This document shows positions 39,778-47,992 of a stretch of DNA of 49,138 bases, piece by piece. Position 1 is the stretch's first letter, and each line of letters begins with the position of its first letter. The notes beneath the pieces are model-generated. The model was not told where the DNA came from, did not search any database, and saw only the letters and a list, made by a program, of their open reading frames with translations. A program made the translations under genes and the position numbers. This stretch comes from DATFLL01 sp035267785 (lineage in GTDB: Bacteria > Pseudomonadota > Gammaproteobacteria > DATFLL01), in NCBI GenBank assembly GCA_035267785.1, contig DATFLL010000009.1, positions 1 through 49,138 of the forward strand, in the 5' to 3' direction.

Positions 39778-41085
39778 TCAGCTGTTGCCGCCGGGGATCC
39801 TCAGCACGTCGCCAACGCGCAGGGTGTCGCTGTGCAGGTCGTTGGTGTGGCGCAGGGCGTCGAGGCTGACCTGATATTGGTGGGCAATGGCCGTCAGCGT
39901 CTCGCCACGCGTGATGACGTGCTTGCGCTCGTGCACGGCGAGCACGGTACCCGGCGGCGGGTTGCGCCGGAAATAGTCGCGGATACCGCGCATGATGGCC
40001 TGGGCGATCTTCTCCTGGTGGCGATGATTGCGCAGCTTGCGCTCCTCGCGCGGATTGGAGATGAAGGCCGTCTCGACCAGGATCGAAGGGATATCCGGCG
40101 ACTTGAGGACCACGAAGGCGGCGCGCTCGACGTGGCGCTTGTGCAGGGGGCCGACCCGCCTCAGGTCGTGCAGCACGTCGGCCGCGACCTGGTGGCTGGC
40201 TTCAATGGTCGCGTTCTGGGACAGGTCGAGCAGCACCCGGGCCAGGACGTCGTCCTTGTCGTCCAGGCTCACGCCGCCGATCAGGTCGGAGGAGTTTTCC
40301 TTGTCGGCCAGCCAGCGCGCCGCCTCACTGCTGGCGCCGCTGGTCGACAGCGTATAGACCGAAGAGCCGCGGGCACGGCGATCGGGAAACGAATCGGCGT
40401 GAATCGAAACGAACAGGTCGGCGCGCGCCTTGCGTGCCTTCTCGATGCGCTGGCGCAGGCCGATGTAGTAGTCGCCCTTGCGAATCATGACCGGACGCAT
40501 GCCCGGCGTCTTGCGCACCAGCTCAGCCAGGCGCTTGCCGATGGCCAGCACCACGTTCTTTTCGTGCGTCCCGTGCGGGCCGGTCGCGCCCGGGTCCTCA
40601 CCGCCGTGGCCCGGATCGATGGCGACGACGACGTCGCGCGGCCGGCCGTTGGCCTCGGTCACGCTGCGCTCGGTCTTGGGAGCGGGCTTGCTCGATGCAT
40701 CGTCCAGGTCGATCACCAGGCGATTGCCGTATTCTCGATTGGGTTTGAGCAGGAAGCTCTTGGGCCGCACCGCGTGGCGCAGGTCCAGCACGACGCGCAG
40801 GTCGTCGCCGTGGCGCGGGGCGTAGCGAATCCGTTTGATGAAACTGTCGGCGTAGTCGAGCTTGGGCAGGCCGCCCTTGAGCTCGGTCTTCTGCAAATCG
40901 ATGACGATGCGGTCGGGGTGGCGCAGGCTGAACAGCGTATGCTCGACCGGGCCGGTCAGGTCGAAAACCAGCCGCGTGCTATCCGGGGCGGGCCACATGC
41001 GCACACCCTTGATCTCCACGGGCGCGGCGGCCTGGCACAGCGCAGTGGTCAGGATCAGGAGCAGCAGGGCCGCCGTGATTCGCAT
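39778..41085 (-). CDS. amiB: N-acetylmuramoyl-L-alanine amidase (AmiB-like)
   Basis: 435 residues: a signal peptide (LLLLILTTALCQAAA), an AMIN domain (about 22-130), a catalytic Amidase_3 domain (about 155-375) with DPGHGG, HEKNVVLAI, SIHAD and the catalytic Glu in ILVETAFISN, then one C-terminal LysM repeat (RGETLTAIAHQYQVSLDAL). It cleaves septal peptidoglycan and probably needs a LytM activator, because the catalytic domain has the long inserted helical segment. The ATG at 41085 has a perfect GGAGG; the frame upstream is not gene. Position between tsaE and mutL is that of amiB. Confidence 0.94.
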   Translation of the reverse strand: MRITAALLLLILTTALCQAAAPVEIKGVRMWPAPDSTRLVFDLTGPVEHTLFSLRHPDRIVIDLQKTELKGGLPKLDYADSFIKRIRYAPRHGDDLRVVLDLRHAVRPKSFLLKPNREYGNRLVIDLDDASSKPAPKTERSVTEANGRPRDVVVAIDPGHGGEDPGATGPHGTHEKNVVLAIGKRLAELVRKTPGMRPVMIRKGDYYIGLRQRIEKARKARADLFVSIHADSFPDRRARGSSVYTLSTSGASSEAARWLADKENSSDLIGGVSLDDKDDVLARVLLDLSQNATIEASHQVAADVLHDLRRVGPLHKRHVERAAFVVLKSPDIPSILVETAFISNPREERKLRNHRHQEKIAQAIMRGIRDYFRRNPPPGTVLAVHERKHVITRGETLTAIAHQYQVSLDALRHTNDLHSDTLRVGDVLRIPGGNS

Positions 41086-41116
41086 TGTTATCCTCCGGAC
41101 TTCCCCGTTACCGTTT

Positions 41117-41180
41117 ATTGTGCAGAGTTCGCCCGGATTTTCAAGCAATTTTATTATATTTCTTAATCAGATACGGCCAA
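41117..41180 (-). promoter_or_regulatory. candidate amiB promoters
   Basis: Two minus-strand candidates lie in the AT-rich gap. Upstream: TTGGCC (41180-41175), 16 bases, consensus TATAAT (41158-41153). Downstream: TTGAAA (41144-41139), 16 bases, CACAAT (41122-41117). Either leaves a leader before the strong ribosome binding site. Confidence 0.45.
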
Positions 41181-41230
41181 AACCTCTAAATAATTCGAGA
41201 AGTGGGTGCTAACCTGGCAGCCTGCAGCGG

Positions 41231-41722
41231 TCACCGCTCCAGGGTCTCGAGCACGGCCTGCCCCGCTGCCGACCGTGCGACCAGACGCGCCGTGCGTTCT
41301 TCCCCGGCGCGCGCCGCCGCGTATGTCAGGCTGACCTCCAGATCGGGAGCGGGCAGCCAACCGCCGCCCCGTTCGGCCCATTCGACCAGGCACAGAGCCC
41401 CGGCGTCGAAGTAATCGCGCCCGCCCAGGTATTCCAGCTCCTCGGGATCGCCGAGGCGGTACAGGTCGAAGTGATAGACGTCGCGGCCGCCCAGCTGATA
41501 GGGCTCGACCAGGGTATAGGTCGGACTCTTGACCGCTCCGCGATGACCCAACGCCGTGAGCAGGCCGCGCACCAGCGTCGTCTTGCCCGCCCCCAGCTCG
41601 CCGTGGAGATAGACGCGCAGCGGCCCGGTGCACGCCCGCGCCAGGGCCGCCCCGAGATCCAGAGTGGACTGCTCGTCAGGCAACTGCAGTTCGAGAACGG
41701 CGCGGGGGGATTCGGAGGTCAC
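41231..41722 (-). CDS. tsaE: tRNA threonylcarbamoyladenosine biosynthesis ATPase TsaE
   Basis: 163 residues. The Walker A is GELGAGKTTLVRG, followed by SPTYTLVEPY and HFDLYRL. TsaE is the ATPase of the TsaB-TsaD complex making t6A37 on ANN-decoding tRNAs. The start is GTG at 41722 with GAGG-like sequence overlapping. It lies 36 bases after nnr. Confidence 0.95.
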   Translation of the reverse strand: MTSESPRAVLELQLPDEQSTLDLGAALARACTGPLRVYLHGELGAGKTTLVRGLLTALGHRGAVKSPTYTLVEPYQLGGRDVYHFDLYRLGDPEELEYLGGRDYFDAGALCLVEWAERGGGWLPAPDLEVSLTYAAARAGEERTARLVARSAAGQAVLETLER

Positions 41723-41758
41723 GGCCAGACGTGCGGTGGCAAGGAGACGGCCGGGCCC

Positions 41759-43300
41759 TCAGCCGGCCGGGGCGAACGGTGCGCTTTGGTCGCCCGGATT
41801 GGCGAGGCGGCGCACCCAGGACATGAGATCGCCGGCGAGCAGGCCGCGTTCGCCGGCCTTGGCGGCCGCGTCGCCGGCCGCGGCGTGCAGGCACACCCCC
41901 AGGCGGGCCGCCTCGACCGGGCTCAGGCCCTGGGCCAACAGTCCGGCGATGATACCGGTGAGCACGTCGCCCATCCCGCCGGTCGCCATGCCGGGATTGC
42001 CGGCCATACATACGCCGACCGGCGGGCCGTCCGGCTGGGCGTCCGAGCGACCGTGGACCAGCGTCCCGGCCCCCTTGAGCACGCACACGCCGCCGAAGCT
42101 CTCGGCCAACGAAGCCGCGGCCGCAAAGCGGTCGTCCTGGACCGCGCCCACGGTACAACCGAGCAGACGCGCCGCCTCGCCGGGATGGGGCGTGAGTACC
42201 CACTGTTCGCGCCGGGCCGGCTCCTCGGCCAGCAAATTGAGTCCGTCGGCATCGACAACGAGGGGCACCGTCTGCTCCAGCACCCGACCGAGCAGTTCCC
42301 GAGCCCAGGAAGACTGTCCCAGGCCGGGGCCTATCGCGATCACGCTGGCACGCTCGAGCAAGGGGCCGAGGGCCTTGGCGCTTTCGATACCGTGGCTCAT
42401 GATCTCGGGGCGCACGGTGCTGAGCAGGGCGGCATGGGTGCCCCGTGTGGCCACGCTGACCCGTCCCGCCCCGACACGCAGCGCCGCTTCGGCCGCCATG
42501 CGCGCTGCACCGTTCATACCGTGGTCGCCGCCGATTACGAGCACGTGACCGAAATCGCCCTTGTGGGCATCACGCCGCCGCCGCGCCAGGGCCCGCTGCA
42601 GATGGGCCAGATCGAGGCGCGCGGCGGCCGGAGACTGCTGGGCGTAGACATCGGCGGGGACCCGCAAATCGTCGAAACGGAGCACGCCGCAGTATTCGGG
42701 ACCGGCCCCGGTCGACAGCCCGCGCTTGAGGCCGATGAAGGTCACGGTCAGCGCCGCACGAACGGCCACGCCCAGCACCTGTCCGGTATCGGCCTCCAGA
42801 CCCGAGGGAATATCCAGCGCCAGCACCGGCCGTCCCGCGGCCGTCACCGCCTCGATGACCTCGCGCCACTGGCCCTCGACGACCCCGTTCAACCCCGTGC
42901 CCAGCAGGGCATCGACCACGACGTCGGCCCGCGCCAGATCCTCGGTGACCGTGGGGCTCTCCCACGGGCTCGGGTCGACGCCCGCGCCTTGCAGACGCTG
43001 GAGGGCGGCGAACGCCTCGCCGGCGATCGAACCGCCATCGCCGACCTGGTAGGCGGTGACCTCGAGCCCGTCCTGATGGGCGTGACGCGCGAGAACGAAT
43101 CCATCGCCGCCGTTGTTGCCGGTGCCACACAGAACAACGATACGCCGTGCCTGTGGCCAGGCCTCCTGCATGGCGAGGAAGGCGGCCGCGCCGGCGCGTT
43201 CCATGAGCACGCTGCCGGGCAGGTTGTGCTGCTCGATGGCCGCGCGATCCAGGGCCCGGACCTGATCGGCCCGGTAGAGGTTGTGGGGTAGTGATGACAT
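41759..43300 (-). CDS. nnr: bifunctional NAD(P)H-hydrate epimerase / ADP-dependent dehydratase
   Basis: 513 residues. The N-terminal YjeF_N domain (about 1-215) is the epimerase, with GTGNNGGDGFVLARH and DALLGTGLNG. The C-terminal carbohydrate-kinase-like domain (about 235-500) is the dehydratase, with VDADGLNLLA, LTPHPGEAARLL and GMGDVLTGIIAGLLAQG. It repairs hydrated NADH and NADPH. The start codon is only 17 bases from the divergent queG start. Confidence 0.95.
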   Translation of the reverse strand: MSSLPHNLYRADQVRALDRAAIEQHNLPGSVLMERAGAAAFLAMQEAWPQARRIVVLCGTGNNGGDGFVLARHAHQDGLEVTAYQVGDGGSIAGEAFAALQRLQGAGVDPSPWESPTVTEDLARADVVVDALLGTGLNGVVEGQWREVIEAVTAAGRPVLALDIPSGLEADTGQVLGVAVRAALTVTFIGLKRGLSTGAGPEYCGVLRFDDLRVPADVYAQQSPAAARLDLAHLQRALARRRRDAHKGDFGHVLVIGGDHGMNGAARMAAEAALRVGAGRVSVATRGTHAALLSTVRPEIMSHGIESAKALGPLLERASVIAIGPGLGQSSWARELLGRVLEQTVPLVVDADGLNLLAEEPARREQWVLTPHPGEAARLLGCTVGAVQDDRFAAAASLAESFGGVCVLKGAGTLVHGRSDAQPDGPPVGVCMAGNPGMATGGMGDVLTGIIAGLLAQGLSPVEAARLGVCLHAAAGDAAAKAGERGLLAGDLMSWVRRLANPGDQSAPFAPAG

Positions 43301-43305
43301 GGCGG

Positions 43306-43312
43306 TATCATA
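43306..43312. promoter_or_regulatory. overlapping divergent -10 boxes of nnr and queG
   Basis: The plus strand has TATCAT at 43306-43311 and the minus strand TATGAT at 43312-43307. Each ends so that transcription would start at the A of the gene's own ATG (43318 and 43300). Neither gene has a ribosome binding site at normal spacing. The -35 elements are weak. Confidence 0.45.
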
Positions 43313-43317
43313 GCCTC

Positions 43318-44454
43318 ATGCCGCCTCTTCAGGAACCATTGCACAGACCCGCCGTCGCACTCGACGCCCCGCAGCTCGAGCGCCTGGCCGAGTCCATCAA
43401 ACGCTGGGGCGCGGCGCTCGGCTTCCAGGCGGTGGGGATCGCCGATACCGATCTCCACGAGGCCGAAGGGCACCTGGAGCGCTGGCTCCAGGCGGGTCGC
43501 CACGGCGAGATGCAATACATGGCACGCCACGGCACCAAGCGCAGCCGCCCGGCCGACCTGCTGCCGGGTACCGTGCGCGTGATAAGCGCGCGCATGGACT
43601 ACCTGCCGCCGAGCGGGTCGGAGCCGCGGGCCGTGCTCGAAGACGAGACGCGGGGATACGTCTCCCGCTATGCGCTGGGGCGCGATTACCACAAGGTGCT
43701 GCGAAAGCGTCTGCAGCAGCTGGCTGACCGTATCGTCGAGGCGGTAGGAGAGTTCGGCTATCGCGTCTTCGTCGACAGCGCGCCGGTGTTGGAGAAGGCG
43801 ATCGCCGAGAAGGCCGGACTCGGTTGGATCGGCAAGCACTCCAATCTCCTGCAGGAGCGCACCGGTTCGTGGTTCTTTCTGGGCGAGATATACACCGACC
43901 TGCCGCTGCCGACCGACGCGCCCGCCGACGATCACTGCGGCACCTGCCGGGCCTGCATCGACGTGTGTCCGACGCAGGCCATTGTCGGCCCGTACGAAGT
44001 CGATGCGCGGCGCTGCATCTCCTATCTGACCATCGAGCTGCGCGGTGCCATTCCCGAGCCGCTGCGCCCGCTCATCGGCAACCGCATCTACGGCTGCGAC
44101 GACTGTCAGCTGGTCTGCCCCTGGAACCGCTTCGCCCAACCGAGTGCGGAGAGCGACTTCGCTCCCCGCCACGGCCTGGACGCCCCGCCGCTGCTGGAGC
44201 TCTTCGCCTGGGACGAGGCGACCTTTCTCGCGCGCACCGAAGGATCGGCGATCCGGCGCATCGGCTACGAGGCCTGGCTGCGTAATATCGCCGTGGCGCT
44301 CGGCAACACGCTGGCGGGCAACACGGTCGACGGGACGCAGCGCGAGGCCATCGTCGCGGCGCTGCGCGCCCGTGCCGGCCACCCCTCGGCGCTGGTGCGC
44401 GAACACGTCGCCTGGGCGCTCACCCAGGGCCACACCGACAGCTCGGGCGCCTGA
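43318..44454 (+). CDS. queG: epoxyqueuosine reductase QueG
   Basis: 378 residues. It performs the last step of queuosine synthesis in tRNA, reducing epoxyqueuosine. Two 4Fe-4S motifs are visible: CGTCRACIDVCP and YGCDDCQLVCPWN. The DUF1730 region includes MQYMARHGTKR and RYALGRDYHKVLRKRL. The C-terminus has helical HEAT-like sequence. The start is the ATG at 43318; upstream in-frame codons overlap nnr. The sugar-kinase gene follows by 11 bases. Confidence 0.95.
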   Translation: MPPLQEPLHRPAVALDAPQLERLAESIKRWGAALGFQAVGIADTDLHEAEGHLERWLQAGRHGEMQYMARHGTKRSRPADLLPGTVRVISARMDYLPPSGSEPRAVLEDETRGYVSRYALGRDYHKVLRKRLQQLADRIVEAVGEFGYRVFVDSAPVLEKAIAEKAGLGWIGKHSNLLQERTGSWFFLGEIYTDLPLPTDAPADDHCGTCRACIDVCPTQAIVGPYEVDARRCISYLTIELRGAIPEPLRPLIGNRIYGCDDCQLVCPWNRFAQPSAESDFAPRHGLDAPPLLELFAWDEATFLARTEGSAIRRIGYEAWLRNIAVALGNTLAGNTVDGTQREAIVAALRARAGHPSALVREHVAWALTQGHTDSSGA

Positions 44455-44465
44455 GGCGGCCGGTC

Positions 44466-45374
44466 GTGGCCCGGATCCTTGCCGTTGGCATCGCCACGCT
44501 CGACATCGTCAACGAGGTCGACGGCTATCCCCCCGAGGACAGCGAAGTCCGCGCGGTTGCCCAACACCTGCGCCGCGGCGGCAACGCCACCAACACCCTC
44601 GTTGCGCTGAGCCAGCTCGGCCATCGCTGCGCCTGGGCCGGCATGCTCGCCGAGGAACCCGACGCCGATCGCATCGTGGCCGATCTCCAGCGCCATGGCA
44701 TCGATCTGGATGCCTGCCGACGCGTCGCGCAAGGCAAGGTCCCCACCTCCTACATCCTGCTGAACCGGCGCAACGGCTCGCGCAGCATCGTGCACTACCG
44801 CGACCTGCCCGAGTTCGACTGCGAGGACTTTCGCGCCGTCGAACTCGACAGGTTCGACTGGCTGCACTTCGAAGGCCGCGCCGTGGACGCCACGCGCTGC
44901 ATGCTGGAGACCGCGCGCCGCGCGCGCCCGTCGCTGCCGCTCTCGCTCGAAGTGGAAAAGGCACGCCCCGGTATCGAGTCGCTGCTGCCGCTGGCCGATG
45001 TGCTGATGTTCTCGCGTGCCTATGCCCGCACCGTGGGCCGCGATGACCCGCAGGCGCTGCTGGACTGGGCGCGCATGCGGGCACCGCAGGCCGAGCTCTA
45101 CCTCGCCTGGGGCAAGGCCGGCGCCTTCGCCCTGGGTAGCGACGGGCGTATTCGCCACTGCGCGGCGCGCCCGCCGGCGCGCACCATCGACACGATCGGT
45201 GCGGGCGACGTCTTCAACGCCGGCATCATCGACGCACGCGTTCGCGGCGCCGATATGGACGCGGCCCTGCAGGCCGCGGTGGCCCTGGCCGGGCGCAAGT
45301 GCGGCCTGCCCGGCCTGGAAGGACTGGGACAAACGTCGAGCGCCGGCGAGGCCGTGGACACCCCGAACGATTGA
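44466..45374 (+). CDS. PfkB-family carbohydrate kinase (ketohexokinase-like)
   Basis: 302 residues. An N-terminal signature with RRGGNATNTLVALSQLGH and the C-terminal DTIGAGDVFNAGI motif, which holds the catalytic Asp, define a PfkB/ribokinase kinase. The overall pattern is closest to ketohexokinase among those I know, but the sugar is not predictable. The start is GTG at 44466, 11 bases after queG; the GlcG-like gene follows by 37 bases. Confidence 0.87.
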   Translation: MARILAVGIATLDIVNEVDGYPPEDSEVRAVAQHLRRGGNATNTLVALSQLGHRCAWAGMLAEEPDADRIVADLQRHGIDLDACRRVAQGKVPTSYILLNRRNGSRSIVHYRDLPEFDCEDFRAVELDRFDWLHFEGRAVDATRCMLETARRARPSLPLSLEVEKARPGIESLLPLADVLMFSRAYARTVGRDDPQALLDWARMRAPQAELYLAWGKAGAFALGSDGRIRHCAARPPARTIDTIGAGDVFNAGIIDARVRGADMDAALQAAVALAGRKCGLPGLEGLGQTSSAGEAVDTPND

Positions 45375-45411
45375 GGACAAGATTAGGAAACCCTCTCCAG
45401 GAGACATCGCG

Positions 45412-45918
45412 ATGCATACCGCACTTCGCCTTTCCCTGCTGATCCTGATCGTCGCTGGCATCTGCCCGGTCGCGGCCGAGACGAAGGCACCGGCTTCGGT
45501 CGAGGTTCGCGTCCTGTCCTTCGAGACGGCCCAGCAGCTCGCGCTGAGCGCGGCCCGGGCCTGCCGCCGCCAGGGCTTCCAGGTGGCGGTCGCCGTGGTG
45601 GATCGCAACGGCCAGCTGCTGGCCTTCGCCCGCGACCCGCTCGCCGGTCCGCACACCATCGCGGTCAGCCAGGCCAAGGCCTACTCCGCGGCGACCTTTC
45701 AGACGCCCACCTCCCAGATGCGAGGACGCGAGGCGCTGCAGGCGGCCCCCGGCGTGCTGCTCGTCGGCGGCGGCGTGCCAGTGCGGGTCGGTGGCTATTT
45801 CTACGGGGCGGTGGGGGTATCCGGGGCGCCGGCGAAAAAGGTCACGGGCGATCAGGATGAGGCCTGCGCCCGCGTCGGCATCGACGCGATTCGCGAGGCC
45901 CTCGAGTTCGACCAATAG
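45412..45918 (+). CDS. exported GlcG/HbpS-family (heme-binding-like) protein
   Basis: 168 residues. A signal peptide (ALRLSLLILIVAGICPVAAE) is followed by one GlcG/HbpS domain (VAVAVVDRNGQLLAFARDP; PGVLLVGGGVPVRV; GAVGVSGAPAKK). Some relatives bind heme or act beside two-component sensors; most have no known role. The ATG has AGGAG 8 bases upstream. Presence of a signal peptide suggests a periplasmic site. Confidence 0.88.
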   Translation: MHTALRLSLLILIVAGICPVAAETKAPASVEVRVLSFETAQQLALSAARACRRQGFQVAVAVVDRNGQLLAFARDPLAGPHTIAVSQAKAYSAATFQTPTSQMRGREALQAAPGVLLVGGGVPVRVGGYFYGAVGVSGAPAKKVTGDQDEACARVGIDAIREALEFDQ

Positions 45919-45971
45919 CGCCTGACCGACGGGCGAGCACAACGCCTATTTATAAGTGGTGCCACCCGAGC

Positions 45972-46583
45972 TCAGGTACCGGCGGTCCCCCAGGCCGCGC
46001 GAAGACGCGCGCGGTTGAGCTGCAGCCACTGCAGGGCGATGATGGGCGCGGCCGAATTCAACCGACCCCGCCCGAGCATCGCCCAGGCCTCCTGGAAGGG
46101 TACAACCACGGCGCGGATATCCTCGTCCTCGGCATCGAGACCGTAAATCCCGCCCACGCCCGCGGCATCGACGCGCCCGCAAAACAGATCCATGGTCTCC
46201 GAGGTGCCGCCCGGGCTGACCAGATACCGGCAGATGCGCTCGACCTCACCGATGACGCACCCCGCCTCTTCCTCGGCCTCGCGGCGCACGACCGCCTCGC
46301 CGTCCTCCGCGGGCTCGATGATGCCCGCGACGATCTCCATGAGCCACGGCCCGCCCGTCTCTTCCAGCGCACCGATGCGAAACTGTTCGATCAGGACCAC
46401 GGCATCAAGGCCCGGGTCGTAGGGCAGGATGGCGGCGGCGTGGCCGCGCTCGAACAGCTCGCGGCTGATGACCGGACTCCAGCCGCCGGCGAACAGCCGA
46501 TGGCGCAGCCGATACCGGTAGAGGCGAAAGAAACCCTCGTAGGCCAGGTCTTCGGACACGATCTCGATGCGCGGCTCGTCCAT
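45972..46583 (-). CDS. nudF: Nudix hydrolase, ADP-ribose pyrophosphatase type
   Basis: 203 residues. The Nudix box GIIEPAEDGEAVVRREAEEE fits GX5EX7REUXEEXGU. The N-terminal domain and SPGGTSETMDLFCGRVD match NudF/ADPRase proteins, which split ADP-ribose into AMP and ribose-5-phosphate. The start is ATG at 46583; the longer open frame upstream is not used. It converges on the GlcG-like gene and is divergent from mobA. Confidence 0.88.
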   Translation of the reverse strand: MDEPRIEIVSEDLAYEGFFRLYRYRLRHRLFAGGWSPVISRELFERGHAAAILPYDPGLDAVVLIEQFRIGALEETGGPWLMEIVAGIIEPAEDGEAVVRREAEEEAGCVIGEVERICRYLVSPGGTSETMDLFCGRVDAAGVGGIYGLDAEDEDIRAVVVPFQEAWAMLGRGRLNSAAPIIALQWLQLNRARLRAAWGTAGT

Positions 46584-46683
46584 CGGGCCACTTTGCCGCG
46601 CGCCCCGTGGCGATGCAACCGGACCACCCGCTTCGCCCGCCTGCCGTCCGGCACGCACGGAGCCACACCGCCCGCCGCGCCGA

Positions 46684-46692
46684 TGGTAGAAT
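46684..46692 (+). promoter_or_regulatory. extended -10 box of mobA, start at the ATG
   Basis: TGGTAGAAT (46684-46692) is an extended -10 element. Its expected start point is 46699, the A of the mobA ATG, and no ribosome binding site is seen. A leaderless mRNA is predicted. Confidence 0.5.
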
Positions 46693-46698
46693 CCCCTC

Positions 46699-47355
46699 AT
46701 GCCAACTCCGAGCCGCTCGCCCGCCCTGCAAGCCCCCTCGCCCGAGAACATCACCGCCGTGGTCCTGGCCGGCGGTCGCGCGCGGCGCATGCAGGGCCGC
46801 GACAAGGGCCTCGTCCCGCTCGCCGGGCGCCCCCTCGTGGCCCACGTGCTCGACGCGCTTCGCCCCCAGGTCGGCATGCTGCTCATCAACGCCAATCGCC
46901 ACCGGGATGACTACGCGCGGCTCGGCGTACCCGTGTTCGCCGACACCTGTCCCGGCTATGCAGGGCCGCTCGCGGGCATGGCTGCGGCTCTGCGCCGCGT
47001 CGAGACCGACTGGGCGGTCATTGTGCCCTGCGATGCCCCACGCATCGCCCCCGATCTTGTCGCGCGCCTGGCCGTGGCCAGCGAAGGTGGTCGGCACCGC
47101 GCCTGCGTGGCCCGTACCGCAGACGGCCTGCAGCCGGTCTGGTGCCTGCTGCACCGGGGGCTCGCCGAATCGCTCGATGCCTTCCTGGCCGGCGGGGGGC
47201 GCAAGGTAGCCGAATGGCTGACGCACGAAGACGCGGCGGTGGCCGACTTTACGGACGCCGATGCCTTTCTGAACCTCAATACCGAGAGCGAACTCCGGTC
47301 TTTCGGCACCCACGGGCCGCGCGTTCGCGGCTCGAGACGCTCGAGCGCCCGATGA
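46699..47355 (+). CDS. mobA: molybdenum cofactor guanylyltransferase MobA
   Basis: 218 residues. The nucleotidyltransferase loop is VLAGGRARRMQGRDKGL, followed by GPLAGMAAAL and VPCDAPRIAP. It joins GMP to molybdopterin to form the guanine dinucleotide cofactor of DMSO-reductase-type enzymes. Its stop overlaps the mobB ATG. Confidence 0.94.
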   Translation: MPTPSRSPALQAPSPENITAVVLAGGRARRMQGRDKGLVPLAGRPLVAHVLDALRPQVGMLLINANRHRDDYARLGVPVFADTCPGYAGPLAGMAAALRRVETDWAVIVPCDAPRIAPDLVARLAVASEGGRHRACVARTADGLQPVWCLLHRGLAESLDAFLAGGGRKVAEWLTHEDAAVADFTDADAFLNLNTESELRSFGTHGPRVRGSRRSSAR

Positions 47356-47882
47356 CGCCAAACGCCGACTGCCCGATTGTCGGTTTTGCCGCCTTCAGCG
47401 GCACGGGCAAGACCACCCTGCTGACCCGGCTGCTGCCGGTGCTGCACGCGCGGGGCCTGCGCATCGGCATGGTCAAGCACGCCCATCACAGCTTCGACAT
47501 CGACCACCCCGGCAAGGACAGCTACGAGCTGCGCAAGGCCGGGGCCGAGCAGATGCTGGTCGCCTCGCGCCGGCGCTGGGCCCTGATGCGCGAGACCCCC
47601 GAGCGCAGCGGCGATCCCGAGCTGTCCGAGTTGATCGCGCACCTGGATACCTCGACCCTGGACCTCATCCTGGTCGAGGGCTTCAAACACGTGCACTTTC
47701 CCAAGATCGAGCTGCACCGCCCGAGCCTGGGCCATCCCCTGCTCGCCGCGAGTGACGACAGCATCATCGCCGTGGCCACCGATGCCCCGCTGACAGATAC
47801 CGCGGTATCGGTGCCGCTGCTCGACGTCAACGACCCCGAGGCCATCGCCGACTTCATCGTCGAGCACGTCGCGCGTCATTGA
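47352..47882 (+). CDS. mobB: molybdopterin-guanine dinucleotide biosynthesis adapter MobB
   Basis: 176 residues. The P-loop is GFAAFSGTGKTTLLTRLL, followed by MVKHAHHSFDIDHPGKDSY and LILVEGFKH. A GTP-binding adapter that helps MobA and cofactor transfer. Translationally coupled to mobA (ATGA). Confidence 0.94.
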   Translation: MTPNADCPIVGFAAFSGTGKTTLLTRLLPVLHARGLRIGMVKHAHHSFDIDHPGKDSYELRKAGAEQMLVASRRRWALMRETPERSGDPELSELIAHLDTSTLDLILVEGFKHVHFPKIELHRPSLGHPLLAASDDSIIAVATDAPLTDTAVSVPLLDVNDPEAIADFIVEHVARH

Positions 47883-47992
47883 ACGGCTGCCGGCCGCGCC
47901 TGGATCGGCGGCCGTGCGATTCGGCATAATGGCGATCCTGCCGGGCCGCAGCCGCGGGCCGCGATCCACTGAAACGGACCGACGCCATCGCC

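Noticed and set aside
41471..43291. 606-codon plus-strand open frame opposite nnr and tsaE
   Set aside because: Shadow frame; nnr and tsaE carry all the family motifs.
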